DNA from: Halococcus morrhuae DSM 1307
GTDB lineage: Archaea; Halobacteriota; Halobacteria; Halobacteriales; Halococcaceae
Direction of reading: 5' to 3'
NCBI RefSeq assembly: GCF_000336695.1
Contig: NZ_AOMC01000166.1
Span: forward strand, 5,263-40,279
Length of the DNA stretch: 35,017 nucleotides
Positions 17,349 through 25,573 of the stretch are shown in pieces; the stretch's first letter is position 1, and each line of letters starts with the position of its first letter. The translations under genes were made by a program, and so were the position numbers. Below the pieces are notes generated by a model. It ran no database searches, was not told the origin of the DNA, and saw only the letters and a list, made by a program, of their open reading frames with translations.

Positions 17349-18593
17349 ATGGAGTACGAGCACGTACGCGAGACGGACCCGGCAGTCGCCGACGCGCTCG
17401 CCGGCGAGGTCGACCGCCAGCGCGAGACGCTGACGATGATCGCGAGCGAGAACCACGTCAGTGAAGCAGTCATGGAGGCCCAGAGCAGTGCACTCACCAA
17501 CAAGTACGCCGAGGGCTATCCCGGGTCGCGCTACTACGGCGGCTGCGAGTACGCCGACGAGGTCGAACAGCTGGCTATCGACCGCGCGAAGGAGCTCTGG
17601 GGGGCCGAGTACGTCAACGTCCAGCCCCACGCCGGCTCGCAGGCGAACATGGCGGTCTACCACGCCGCGCTCGAACCCGGCGACAAGATCCTCTCGCTCG
17701 ATCTCTCACACGGCGGCCATCTCTCGCACGGCCACCCGATGAACTTCGCCGGGAAGGTCTACGACGTCGAACATTACGAGGTCGACCCCGATACGGGGCG
17801 CTTCGACTTCGACGAGATCGAGGACCATGCCAGCGAGTTCGAACCCGACATGCTCGTCACGGGCTTTTCGGCCTACCCCCGGGAGGTCGACTGGGAACGC
17901 TTCCAGGCGATCGCCGATGCGGTCGACGCCTACCATCTCGCCGACATCGCCCACATCACCGGCCTCGTCGCGACGGGAGCCCATCCTTCGCCCGTCGGCA
18001 CCGTGGATTTCGTCACCGGCAGCACGCACAAGACCATCCGTGCGGGCCGCGGCGGCATCGTGATGGCCCGCGAGGAGTACGGCGACGACATCGATTCGGC
18101 GATCATCCCCGGCATGCAGGGCGGGCCGCTGATGCACAACGTCGCCGGCAAGGCCGTCGGCTTCGGCGAGGCGCTCAACCCCGCGTTCGACGACTACATC
18201 GATCAGGTCGTCGAGAACGCCCAGGCGCTCGGCGACCGCATGCAGGAGCACGGGCTCTCGCTGGTCTCCGGCGGGACCGACACCCACCTCGTGCTCTGTG
18301 ATCTGCGTGATTCCCATCCCGACACCACAGGAAAGGACGTCGAGGAGGCCCTAGAGGAGACCGGCATCGTCCTGAACGCCAACACCGTGCCCGGCGAGAC
18401 CCGCAGCCCGTTCGTCGCCAGCGGGATTCGTGCGGGCACGCCCGCGCTCACCACCCGTGGCTTCGACGCCGAGGCCTGCCGGGAGGTCGCCGACTGCATC
18501 GCGCGCGTCATCGATGCCCCCGACGACGAGGGCGTCCGCGAGGAAGTCTCGGCCGACGTGGATGCACTCGTCGACCGTCACCCCCTGTACTGA
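17349..18593 (+). CDS. glyA: Serine hydroxymethyltransferase
   Basis: Converts serine and a tetrahydrofolate-type carrier to glycine and the methylene derivative, using pyridoxal phosphate. The 414-aa length is normal. Family motifs are LTMIASENHVSEAV, NKYAEGYPGSRYYGGCEY, QPHAGSQANMAVY, the lysine motif TGSTHKTIRAGRGG with the Schiff-base K228, and the C-terminal SGIRAGTPALTTRGF. The start follows a GAGGT that abuts the ATG. The gene lies near folD, which uses the product, and is separated from it by a reversed dehydrogenase gene. Confidence 0.98.
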   Translation: MEYEHVRETDPAVADALAGEVDRQRETLTMIASENHVSEAVMEAQSSALTNKYAEGYPGSRYYGGCEYADEVEQLAIDRAKELWGAEYVNVQPHAGSQANMAVYHAALEPGDKILSLDLSHGGHLSHGHPMNFAGKVYDVEHYEVDPDTGRFDFDEIEDHASEFEPDMLVTGFSAYPREVDWERFQAIADAVDAYHLADIAHITGLVATGAHPSPVGTVDFVTGSTHKTIRAGRGGIVMAREEYGDDIDSAIIPGMQGGPLMHNVAGKAVGFGEALNPAFDDYIDQVVENAQALGDRMQEHGLSLVSGGTDTHLVLCDLRDSHPDTTGKDVEEALEETGIVLNANTVPGETRSPFVASGIRAGTPALTTRGFDAEACREVADCIARVIDAPDDEGVREEVSADVDALVDRHPLY

Positions 18594-18746
18594 CACGTTC
18601 AGCTACTGTTTTCGACCAGCATCATCTGCCGGCGACGCAATCTTCATCGAAACAATAATTGCCAATACCAGGTAGCTCGGACGATGTGAAATAATAGCGA
18701 TGCTCGTGTTCGCCCGCTCGGTGCTGTGCGGCCCGATCCGTGAGGA

Positions 18747-19520
18747 TTACTGGGCGACCAGTCCGCCGTCGACCGCGAGGGGATGGCCCGTCACGAACGA
18801 TGACTCGTCGGAGCAGAGCCATGCGGCGGCGTTGGCGATCTCTGCGGGATCGGCCATCCAATTGAGTGCCTGCGCCCCGGTGACCGCGTCGACGGCCTCA
18901 GTCGAGTCCTCGCTCGCCTGCTGCTGCATCGGGGTCTCGACGACGCCCGGACAGATGGCGTTGACGCGAACGCCCTGACCGCCGTATTCGACCGCGGCGG
19001 TCTTCGTGAGTCCGACGACGCCGTGTTTGCTGCCCGTGTAGGGCGCGCTGCCGCTGGCGACGAGCCCGCCGATCGAGGCGGTGTTGACGATCGCACCGCC
19101 GCCGCTTTCGACCATTGCGGGGAGTTCGGCCTTGAGACACTGCCAGACGCCCGTGAGGTTGATGTCGATCACCTGCTGCCAGTCCTCGACCGAGACGTCG
19201 GCCGTCGGCGCGTACGACGGGCTGATGCCGGCGTTGTTGTGCGCGATGTCGAGTCCGCCGTAGGTGTCGACGGTCTCCTCGACCATCGCCTCGACCGACG
19301 ACTCGTCGGAGACGTCGACGTCGACGAACATCGCCTCGCCGCCGTCGTTCTCGATGCGCTCGACGGTCTCCTCGCCGCCTTCGCGGTCGACGTCGGCGAT
19401 AACCACGCTTGCGCCCTCGGCGGCGAAGCGCTCGGCCGACGCACGGCCGATGCCCGAGCTCGCGCCGGTCACGATCGCGACTGCGTCCTCGAATCCGCTC
19501 AAACTGGTACTGTCTGCCAT
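18747..19520 (-). CDS. Short-chain dehydrogenase/reductase
   Basis: A 257-aa classical SDR that oxidises or reduces an alcohol/ketone with NAD(P). It has the TGASSGIG cofactor motif (18-25), the D in VVIADVD at the end of strand 2 that favours NAD(H), NNAG (95-98), and the catalytic S149, Y161 and K165 in YTGSKHG. The ATG at 19520 was preferred over a TTG at 19541 because it lies about 25 bp below a strong TATATAT box, fitting a leaderless transcript. It sits between glyA and folD on the opposite strand; no metabolic link to them is evident. The substrate is unknown. Confidence 0.93.
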   Translation of the reverse strand: MADSTSLSGFEDAVAIVTGASSGIGRASAERFAAEGASVVIADVDREGGEETVERIENDGGEAMFVDVDVSDESSVEAMVEETVDTYGGLDIAHNNAGISPSYAPTADVSVEDWQQVIDINLTGVWQCLKAELPAMVESGGGAIVNTASIGGLVASGSAPYTGSKHGVVGLTKTAAVEYGGQGVRVNAICPGVVETPMQQQASEDSTEAVDAVTGAQALNWMADPAEIANAAAWLCSDESSFVTGHPLAVDGGLVAQ

Positions 19521-19538
19521 CGATACTGAATAAGCGTT

Positions 19539-19550
19539 CAATATATATCA
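19539..19550 (-). promoter_or_regulatory. TATA box of the short-chain dehydrogenase
   Basis: On the minus strand GATATATATTG lies 20-30 bp before the ATG at 19520, so transcription should start at or next to the start codon. Confidence 0.65.
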
Positions 19551-19646
19551 TGGTTTCGTTTTGCCGAATCGGACGCACGGGGAGCCGGTTAGGTGTGTGG
19601 ATCACTGGACCCGAGTGTTGATTAGTGCGGCAATCCGCTGCCCTCT

Positions 19647-20591
19647 ATGACGAACGTCATCGACGGCAACGCCGTCGCCGACGGGATTCGCGCCGATCTC
19701 GAGGACTGCGTCGACACGCTCGACAATGCGGGCGTCACGCCCGGGCTCGCGACGGTGCTGGTCGGCGACGACCCCGCGAGCGAGACCTACGTCTCGATGA
19801 AACAGCGCGACTGCGAGGAGGTCGGGATGAACGGCATCCACGTCGAGCTCGACGGCGACGCCGCGCCCGACGAGCTCTACGACACGATCGACGACCTCAA
19901 CGACGATTCGAGTGTTCACGGCTATCTCGTCCAGGACCCGGTACCGGACCAGATCGATTATCGGGAAGTCATCCGACGTATCGATCCCGCGAAGGACGTC
20001 GACGGGTTCCACCCCGAGAACGTCGGCCGACTCGTCGCCGGTGACGCTCGATTCAAACCCTGTACGCCCCACGGTGTGCAGAAACTGCTCGACGCGGCCG
20101 ACGTCGATCCCGAAGGGAAGGACGTCACCATCGTCGGGCGCTCGCGCATCGTCGGCAAGCCGCTCGCGAACCTCCTCATGCAGAAGACCGACGGCGGCAA
20201 CGCCACCGTCACCGTCTGTCACTCCCGCACACAGGACCTTGCCGAAAAGACCCGGCGAGCGGACATCGTCGTCGCGGCGGTCGGCGCGCCCGAACTCGTC
20301 GACGGCTCGATGCTCTCGGAAGGCACGACGGTGATCGATGTCGGCGTCAACCGCGTCGATGCCGACACCGACGAGCAACGCTCGTCGAGCAGTCAGAACT
20401 CGTCGAGTTCTGACGACACCGAGAAGGGGTACGAACTCGTCGGCGACGTCGAGTTCGACTCGGCGAAGGAGAAGGCGAGCGCCATCACTCCTGTGCCGGG
20501 CGGTGTCGGCCCGATGACGCGCGCAATGCTGCTCTACAACACCGTGAAGGCCGCGAGCCAACAGGAGGACGTCGACGTCTCCCTGCCGTGA
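19647..20591 (+). CDS. folD: Methylenetetrahydrofolate dehydrogenase/cyclohydrolase with in-frame insertion
   Basis: Interconverts methylene-, methenyl- and formyl-tetrahydrofolate. The 314-aa protein has the Y48-x3-K52 catalytic pair in YVSMKQ, the VQDPVP stretch, KPCTPHGVQKLL, the dinucleotide motif VGRSRIVGKPLANLL, CHSRTQ, and the C-terminal TPVPGGVGPMTRAML. FolD is usually about 280-300 aa. The excess is largely a Ser/Gln/Asn/Asp segment (DEQRSSSSQNSSSSDD, about residues 242-257) between VNRVDAD and EKGYELVGDV. It is encoded by a palindromic element and falls in a surface region before the conserved GDV motif, so activity is probably kept. It follows glyA in the same direction with an SDR gene between. 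Confidence 0.96.
   Translation: MTNVIDGNAVADGIRADLEDCVDTLDNAGVTPGLATVLVGDDPASETYVSMKQRDCEEVGMNGIHVELDGDAAPDELYDTIDDLNDDSSVHGYLVQDPVPDQIDYREVIRRIDPAKDVDGFHPENVGRLVAGDARFKPCTPHGVQKLLDAADVDPEGKDVTIVGRSRIVGKPLANLLMQKTDGGNATVTVCHSRTQDLAEKTRRADIVVAAVGAPELVDGSMLSEGTTVIDVGVNRVDADTDEQRSSSSQNSSSSDDTEKGYELVGDVEFDSAKEKASAITPVPGGVGPMTRAMLLYNTVKAASQQEDVDVSLP
20371..20413 (+). repeat. Tandem-hairpin element inserted in folD
   Basis: ACGAGC/GCTCGT with loop AAC (20371-20385) is followed by spacer CGAGCAG and then TCAGAACTC/GAGTTCTGA with loop GTC (20393-20413). Both the order and much of the sequence match bases 1-41 of the window. The 8-bp GACACCGA occurs on both sides (20364-20371 and 20415-20422), 51 bp apart, consistent with a target duplication and a 17-codon gain. 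Part of the right copy (CGACA) also follows the element at 1-41, so the true boundary is uncertain. Confidence 0.78.
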
Positions 20592-20603
20592 GAGATCCGT
20601 CCC

Positions 20604-21290
20604 TCAGGCGGTCGCTTCGAGCACGACGGTACCGTCCGCGTTCTTCACCGTGACCTTGTCGGGACCCTGGTAGTCCAGGGCGACCTCGTCGCGACCGACG
20701 TAGACGTCGGTGTCGCTGTCATCGCCACTACCGGTGTGAACGGTGACGGGCTGATCGACGTCGAGTTGGAAACCATCGTCGAAGGTATACTTCGCGCCGT
20801 CGCCGTAGGTGAGTGTGTAGCCCGAAAGATCGATCGTCGAGCCGCTTGCGTTGATAAGCTCGACGTACTCCTGGTTGAGATTGTCTAGCGTGCTCGGCGG
20901 CTGCTGCCGAATCTCGCCGTACGTCAGACGCTCGGAATCGCGACCCCCGTAGTTTTCGTCGTCGTCATCGTCGTCCGTCTCCGATTCCTCGGTTTCAGTT
21001 CCGGTGTCGGTATCGGCGTCCGTTTCCGTTTCGGCGTCCGTTTCTGTGTCGCTGTCGGTTTCCGTTTCGGTATCTGTGTCGGTGTCGGTATCGCTGTCCG
21101 TCAGTTCGGTCCCGCTCTCGGTGTCGGTTGCGGCCTCCGTGGCGGCCCCACCCTCCGTTCCCGTTCCGTTTCCGGAGCCGTTGTCGCCGCTCGAACCGCC
21201 GCTACAGCCAGCGAGCACGCTCGTGAGCGTGATGCTTCCCGCACCGTACAGAAACGTACGTCTCCCGAAGCTATCCGTGCTATCAGACAT
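20604..21290 (-). CDS. Tat-exported lipoprotein with Asp/Thr stalk and lamin-tail domain
   Basis: A 228-aa secreted protein. The N-terminus has the twin arginine motif GRRTFL, a short hydrophobic segment and the lipobox LAGC, so it is probably exported folded by Tat and lipid-anchored outside the cell. Residues about 35-125 are a Gly/Ser/Thr/Glu/Asp-rich stalk with many DT and ET dipeptides. The C-terminal domain, from about 137 on, contains NQEYVELINASGSTIDLSGY and TVHTGSG. It matches the lamin-tail (LTD) fold, often found on surface proteins of haloarchaea. A TTTTAGTAT box upstream gives a near-leaderless transcript. Ligand or partner is unknown. It converges on folD with 12 bp between stops. 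Confidence 0.88.
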   Translation of the reverse strand: MSDSTDSFGRRTFLYGAGSITLTSVLAGCSGGSSGDNGSGNGTGTEGGAATEAATDTESGTELTDSDTDTDTDTETETDSDTETDAETETDADTDTGTETEESETDDDDDDENYGGRDSERLTYGEIRQQPPSTLDNLNQEYVELINASGSTIDLSGYTLTYGDGAKYTFDDGFQLDVDQPVTVHTGSGDDSDTDVYVGRDEVALDYQGPDKVTVKNADGTVVLEATA

Positions 21291-21445
21291 ACTCACTCTT
21301 AAGTAATACAATACTAAAAGGCTGTCTACTTATCCAGATCACTGCCTGTGTACGGATAGCAGGCGTGACGAAGGATCTGTGCTGACATGGGTACTGCCAC
21401 CACTCAGCGGACGGTAATGAAACGATGACGCGGCTCGGTGCCGAC

Positions 21446-22162
21446 TCATCCGAGCCGTGAAAGACGGTCGCGGGCAGTCACGAGTGCACTCTCGTCGCCA
21501 GCGCGGAGATAGGTGCCCAATTCACGTGCGACGCGAACGAGGCGGTCGGCGGTTGTGGGCGGCACGTCGCCGTCGAGCGCTTCGATCCGTTTCCGGTGCT
21601 CGCCGAGCGTGCCGAACGCCGCCCGCACTGCCTCGTCGGGGTGGTCGTCGAGATACGAACCCGCGTCGCTACGATACTCCTGGACGGCTTTCGCCGCGGC
21701 CAATCCGCGGGCTGCCCGGAGCGATTCCGGGACTTCGGTGGGTGCGGGGCGCTCGCCATCGTCGACGCCCCCCAACAGCGCGAGAAAGTATCTCTCCTCG
21801 GCGTCGTCGGTCCGCATCGCGCGCGCGAGTTCGTCGGCGACCGCGCGGAGTTCGAGCGCGCCGACGTAGGTCTCGTCGAGCGACGCGAGTTCGCCCGCAT
21901 CGATGAAGCCGTGCTGGCGGGTGAACGTCCGGCAATCCTCAGCGGCTCGTTCGGCCGCGGCGCGCACGTCCCCATCCCCATCGCCGAGCAGGTTGCGCGC
22001 CGGCGAGAGATCGAGTGCGGCCGTGCTCGCGGTGTGCTGGGCACGATCGCCGACGCCGACGCTGTGCAGGCTGCCGCAGTTCGGACAGTCCGGCGTCCCG
22101 GTCTCGTAGTACGACCACCGCGTCCCGCAGTCCTTGCACTCGCGCTCGCCACGGATGCGCAT
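21446..22162 (-). CDS. TFIIB-type zinc ribbon protein (probably DUF7117)
   Basis: A 238-aa protein starting MRIRGERECKDCGTRWSYY from the ATG at 22162. Four cysteines in CKDC and CPNC form an N-terminal zinc ribbon (about 9-30). The remainder is helical, with FLALLGGVDDGERPAPTEVPE in the middle and an Ala/Arg-rich C-terminal half. I recall this as a haloarchaeal family named DUF7117, but that name is not verified. A role in nucleic-acid or protein contact is suggested by the ribbon only. The upstream region is shared with the divergent gene at 22274 and contains a nested palindrome. Confidence 0.8.
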   Translation of the reverse strand: MRIRGERECKDCGTRWSYYETGTPDCPNCGSLHSVGVGDRAQHTASTAALDLSPARNLLGDGDGDVRAAAERAAEDCRTFTRQHGFIDAGELASLDETYVGALELRAVADELARAMRTDDAEERYFLALLGGVDDGERPAPTEVPESLRAARGLAAAKAVQEYRSDAGSYLDDHPDEAVRAAFGTLGEHRKRIEALDGDVPPTTADRLVRVARELGTYLRAGDESALVTARDRLSRLG

Positions 22163-22193
22163 GGACACGATAGGACTGCCGCACTCAAAAGCA

Positions 22194-22247
22194 CGGGTAT
22201 CCGCCGGACCACGCTGGTGGTCCGCGATCGACGTGCCGGGATACCCG
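22194..22247. repeat. Nested palindrome between divergent genes
   Basis: CGGGTATCC (22194-22202) and GGATACCCG (22239-22247) form a 9-bp outer inverted repeat. Inside it GGACCAC (22206-22212) pairs with GTGGTCC (22217-22223) around a 4-nt loop. It lies in the 111-bp region between the zinc ribbon gene and the gene at 22274. It could be an operator or another hairpin element; the sequence does not match the composite repeats. Confidence 0.6.
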
Positions 22248-22273
22248 CTGGCGAACCACTGTCGAAACCGTCG

Positions 22274-22765
22274 ATGGGATTTAAGTCGCCGTGGAGTCCA
22301 GAGGGCGTATGGCACGGAGTCAGCACGCTCCTGGTCGAGAAATTCTCCGGCGATGAGGTAACGGTCCGGACGACGGACGAAACGGTCGTCGTCTCGTTCG
22401 ATGGGCGCTCGCACGAACTCGATAGGGACGCCGCCGCCTCGCTGCGCCGCGCGCTCGACGGGGCGCTGGCCGAGCGTCGCGCGTTCGTCCACACCGTCGG
22501 CACGCACCGCTCCGATGGCTCGTACGTCGTCGCACGGCGCGGTGCCGATTCGACGGGCCACCGCAAGGTCTTCGACCGCTTCGACGAACTACGGCAACTG
22601 TACGAGTCGCTACCGGAACGGTTCACCGCCGACGACGTCGAACAGTCAGGTCTCACCGGCAGTCGCTGCCATCTCGTGGTGCGTCACCTCGCCGAGCACC
22701 CCGGGTTCGGCTGCGCGCTCGTCGCCCGACAACCCCTGACCGGCGCGAAGGATCACCAGAGGTAG
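22274..22765 (+). CDS. Conserved haloarchaeal hypothetical protein
   Basis: A 163-aa protein. The ATG at 22274 is the only good in-frame start before the conserved part. The core, about residues 25-155, includes TVVVSFDGRSHELDRDAAASL, ERRAFVHTVGTHRSDGSYVV, RRGADSTGHRKVFDRFDEL and TGSRCHLVVRHLAEHPGF. The last part is compatible with a small helical DNA-contact or winged-helix region. I do not assign a family with confidence. The 3' end overlaps the convergent membrane protein gene by 13 bp. Confidence 0.75.
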   Translation: MGFKSPWSPEGVWHGVSTLLVEKFSGDEVTVRTTDETVVVSFDGRSHELDRDAAASLRRALDGALAERRAFVHTVGTHRSDGSYVVARRGADSTGHRKVFDRFDELRQLYESLPERFTADDVEQSGLTGSRCHLVVRHLAEHPGFGCALVARQPLTGAKDHQR

Positions 22766-24141
22766 TTGCCGATCAGCTGCATCACGAGCGACTGGCCGAA
22801 CACCGCCGCCGCGAGCAACCCCTTCGCCCGCCACGTCGCGTCGATGCGATCGATGGCGGCCGCGATCGGGAGCAACAGGAAGGGATACATGAACATCGCG
22901 CCGCGGGCGGTCTCGCCGGTGTGATAGACGCCCGCCGCGAGCAGTGCGACAAATCCGACGAGGGCAACCGTGGCCATCACGAACGGCTCGCGCTCGCGGG
23001 TGTTCGACGCGAGTCGTCGACCGCCCACGTCCCTCCAGAGCGCGCCCAACCCGCGCACGGCGAGCAGGCACAGAAACGGCGTGAGGAACAGCGCGAGCTC
23101 GGCGACGTCCTCGAACCGGGTGAAGACGTAGCGCGCCGGCTCGGCCAGCAGCATGAACCCGCCGGGGTTCTGCTGGTTCGAGGCGATGAGGAAACTCTCG
23201 ACGTAGTTGTAGCCGAGCGTCGCGTCGACGAGCAGATAGAATCCACCGATCCCGAGAACGATCCCCGCCAGCGGGGCGATCTTCTCCCGCCGGAAGAACG
23301 CGATCCCCGCGAGCACGGGGAGCACGAAGACGAACAGAAACAGTTGGAAAGAGACGACGAGCAGCGGGACGAACGCACAGAGGGTCATCCAGCGCGACTC
23401 GCGGGTGAACAGGTAGATCGTGGCGAGCACGAGCGTCGTGATGAGCGCGTCGAGCGAGGCCAGATAGTAGATCTGGATTGCCGGCAGGAGCACGAACAGC
23501 AGCGTGGTATACTGGGCGACGCTCCGTCGGTAGTACGTCCCGACCAGTCGGTAGAACAGGTACGCCGAGATCGGCACCGAGACGAGCGCGATGACGACCG
23601 CGACGGCCGCACGCGAGCCGAACAACCGGGCCAAGAAGGTGAACGTGAGCACCGCTCCCGGCGGGTGGGTCTTCGCGTGGACGACGTAGGACAGTTGGTT
23701 CGCCTCGTAGCTCCCGACGAACGCGAGCGGGTCGGCGATCTGCGGCGCGAGCTGATAGTAGCCCTCGCGCGTGGCCAGCGGCGCGACGAACCCGTGATTG
23801 ATCCCGTGCAGTAGGTTCGTGAGTACCACCAGCACGAGCCCGGCAACCACGATCGGCACGATACTGGTGCCACCGCGATGGAGATACACCACCGCCAGCG
23901 CGAACACGACGACCGCGGCGATCAGGGTCGGAATCGCCCAGCCGGGACGCAACCCACCGATCCGAAACGCGAAGATGCTGATCGGCCAGAACTCCGGCAC
24001 ACCGCGGGCGTTGCCGAGCAACTGACCGTTGACATATTTGAGGAAGACGTTGAAGAACACCACCGTCGCGGTCGTCACCCACCCGATGGCGAGGATCTCA
24101 CGCAGCGAGAACAACGACGCACGACGCTGACCACCGGCCAT
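22753..24141 (-). CDS. Polytopic membrane protein, probable GT-C type glycosyltransferase
   Basis: A 462-aa protein with about ten to twelve hydrophobic segments spread along the chain. The motif KTHPPGAVLTF near residues 157-167 resembles the HPPG/HPPL loop of lipid-linked mannosyl- or arabinosyltransferases (GT39/GT83-like), which transfer sugars from polyprenyl donors outside the membrane. The region RREGYYQLAPQ-like (TREGYYQLAPQIADP) lies in the expected extracellular loop. Donor and acceptor are unknown, and no other glycosylation genes are nearby, so the assignment is tentative. It begins just right-to-left of repeat copy C. Confidence 0.7.
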   Translation of the reverse strand: MAGGQRRASLFSLREILAIGWVTTATVVFFNVFLKYVNGQLLGNARGVPEFWPISIFAFRIGGLRPGWAIPTLIAAVVVFALAVVYLHRGGTSIVPIVVAGLVLVVLTNLLHGINHGFVAPLATREGYYQLAPQIADPLAFVGSYEANQLSYVVHAKTHPPGAVLTFTFLARLFGSRAAVAVVIALVSVPISAYLFYRLVGTYYRRSVAQYTTLLFVLLPAIQIYYLASLDALITTLVLATIYLFTRESRWMTLCAFVPLLVVSFQLFLFVFVLPVLAGIAFFRREKIAPLAGIVLGIGGFYLLVDATLGYNYVESFLIASNQQNPGGFMLLAEPARYVFTRFEDVAELALFLTPFLCLLAVRGLGALWRDVGGRRLASNTREREPFVMATVALVGFVALLAAGVYHTGETARGAMFMYPFLLLPIAAAIDRIDATWRAKGLLAAAVFGQSLVMQLIGNYLW

Positions 24142-24179
24142 CGCACCCAGATGTACGCGGGGGCCGTTAATGGCTTTCG

Positions 24180-24440
24180 TCCCACTTTTTTACTCCTCGG
24201 GTGCGCTCGCTGCGCTCGCGCACCACTCGTCGCAAAAACCTGGACTAAAAAGGACCGTTCGCTCGGCCTTCGGCCTCGCTCACGGTGAACCCCGCTCACT
24301 GCGTTCGCGCGGATACGACCGCACCGCAACAGCCCACATACCTCCCCAGCCGATTCGCTCACTCGCTACGCTCGTTCGCTCATCCCTCGCGCAGTGTTCG
24401 CGCTCGGTGCTCACTTCGTTCGCACACGAGCACGAGCGCG
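24180..24440 (-). repeat. Composite intergenic hairpin repeat, copy C
   Basis: On the minus strand it contains TTGCGGTGCGGT, TATCCGCGCGAACG, GGGTTCACC, CTTTTTAGTCCAG followed by GTTTTTGCGA, and GGAGTAAAAAAGTGGG. The hairpin before the last block is GGTGCGC/GCGCACC, different in sequence from that of copy A but in the same place. Blocks from the left half are degraded into GAGCGTAGCGAG-like imperfect palindromes (24350-24440). It fills most of the 372 bp between two divergent genes, so promoters of both may lie in or next to it. Confidence 0.75.
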
Positions 24441-24513
24441 CGCCGATCACAATGATGAGTATGTGAGCGCTAACGACAGTGCGATTCAAGGCGAACGACG
24501 ACCGAACGCGGGC

Positions 24514-25548
24514 ATGGAAATCGAGGGCACGATACTCAGGGGCCACGAGTTCGAGCCGATCGAGGGGCGCATCGTCGTCGAGGACGGCCGCATCGAAGCC
24601 ATCGAGGAGACCACGACCGACGCCGACCGGATCGTCTCGCCGGCGTTCGTCAACGCGCACACCCACATCGGCGACTCGATCGCCAAGGAGGCCGGCGGCG
24701 GGCTGAACCTCGACGAACTCGTCGCACCCCCTGACGGCCTGAAACACCGGCTGCTCCGGGAAGCGAGCCACGAGGAACTCGTCGCCGGGATGGAGCGAAC
24801 GATTCAGTTCATGCACGATAGTGGCACGGCCGCCTTCTGCGAGTTCCGCGAGGGTGGCGTCGACGGTGTGCGCGCAATCGAGGATGCACTCACTGACCTA
24901 CCCGTCGACGCGACGGTGCTTGGCCGCGAATCGATCGCAGCGATGGAGGCCAGCGACGGCTTCGGCGCAAGCGGCGCGCGCGACGCCGACTTCGCCGACG
25001 AGCGTGAAGCGACCCGTGAGGCCGGGAAACTGTTCGGCATCCACGCTGGCGAGCGCGATGCCGACGACATCGACGCGGCGTTCGCACTCGACCCCGACTT
25101 CCTGGTCCACATGGTCTACGCCCAGTCGGACCACTTCGATCGACTCGACGAGGAGGGCTGGCCGGTCGTCGTCTGTCCCCGTTCGAACCTCGTGACCGGT
25201 GTCGGTCTCCCGCCGATCGCGGAGCTCGCCGAGCACACGACCGTGGCGCTCGGGACCGACAACGCGATGCTCAACAGCGCCTCGATGTTCCGCGAGATGG
25301 AGTTCACCGCGAAGCTCACCGATCTCTCGGCCCACGAGATCCTGCGGATGGCGACGATCAACGGCGCGGAACTCCTCGATATGGACGTGGCCATCGAGAC
25401 GGGCAACACGGCACGGCTGTGCGTGCTCGACGGCGACTCGCACAACCTCGCTGGTGCACGCGATCCGGCGCGGGCGGTGGTCCGTCGGGCAGGCGTGAGC
25501 GATGTCGAACGGGTGGTGGTTCCCACCGATAACAGCGACAACAGTTAA
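24514..25548 (+). CDS. Amidohydrolase family metal-dependent hydrolase
   Basis: A 344-aa protein of the amidohydrolase superfamily, related to chlorohydrolase/cytosine-deaminase types. The metal ligands are H49 and H51 in NAHTHIGD, H177 in FGIHAGE, H199 in LVHMVYA and D249 in GTDNAML. It hydrolyses a C-N bond in an unidentified, probably heterocyclic or amide, substrate. The chain ends in VPTDNSDNS. The ATG at 24514 was chosen because residues before it are basic and repeat-derived. It lies downstream of repeat copy C and 25 bp upstream of the universal stress protein gene, whose TATA-like AGTTAACA overlaps this gene's 3' end. Confidence 0.9.
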   Translation: MEIEGTILRGHEFEPIEGRIVVEDGRIEAIEETTTDADRIVSPAFVNAHTHIGDSIAKEAGGGLNLDELVAPPDGLKHRLLREASHEELVAGMERTIQFMHDSGTAAFCEFREGGVDGVRAIEDALTDLPVDATVLGRESIAAMEASDGFGASGARDADFADEREATREAGKLFGIHAGERDADDIDAAFALDPDFLVHMVYAQSDHFDRLDEEGWPVVVCPRSNLVTGVGLPPIAELAEHTTVALGTDNAMLNSASMFREMEFTAKLTDLSAHEILRMATINGAELLDMDVAIETGNTARLCVLDGDSHNLAGARDPARAVVRRAGVSDVERVVVPTDNSDNS

Positions 25549-25573
25549 CACGAACTGGTGCGAACACTGATTC

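Noticed and set aside
20950-21120. CRISPR-like or satellite array
   Set aside because: The short repeated units are in frame and code for the Asp/Thr stalk; there are no fixed-length spacers and no cas genes.
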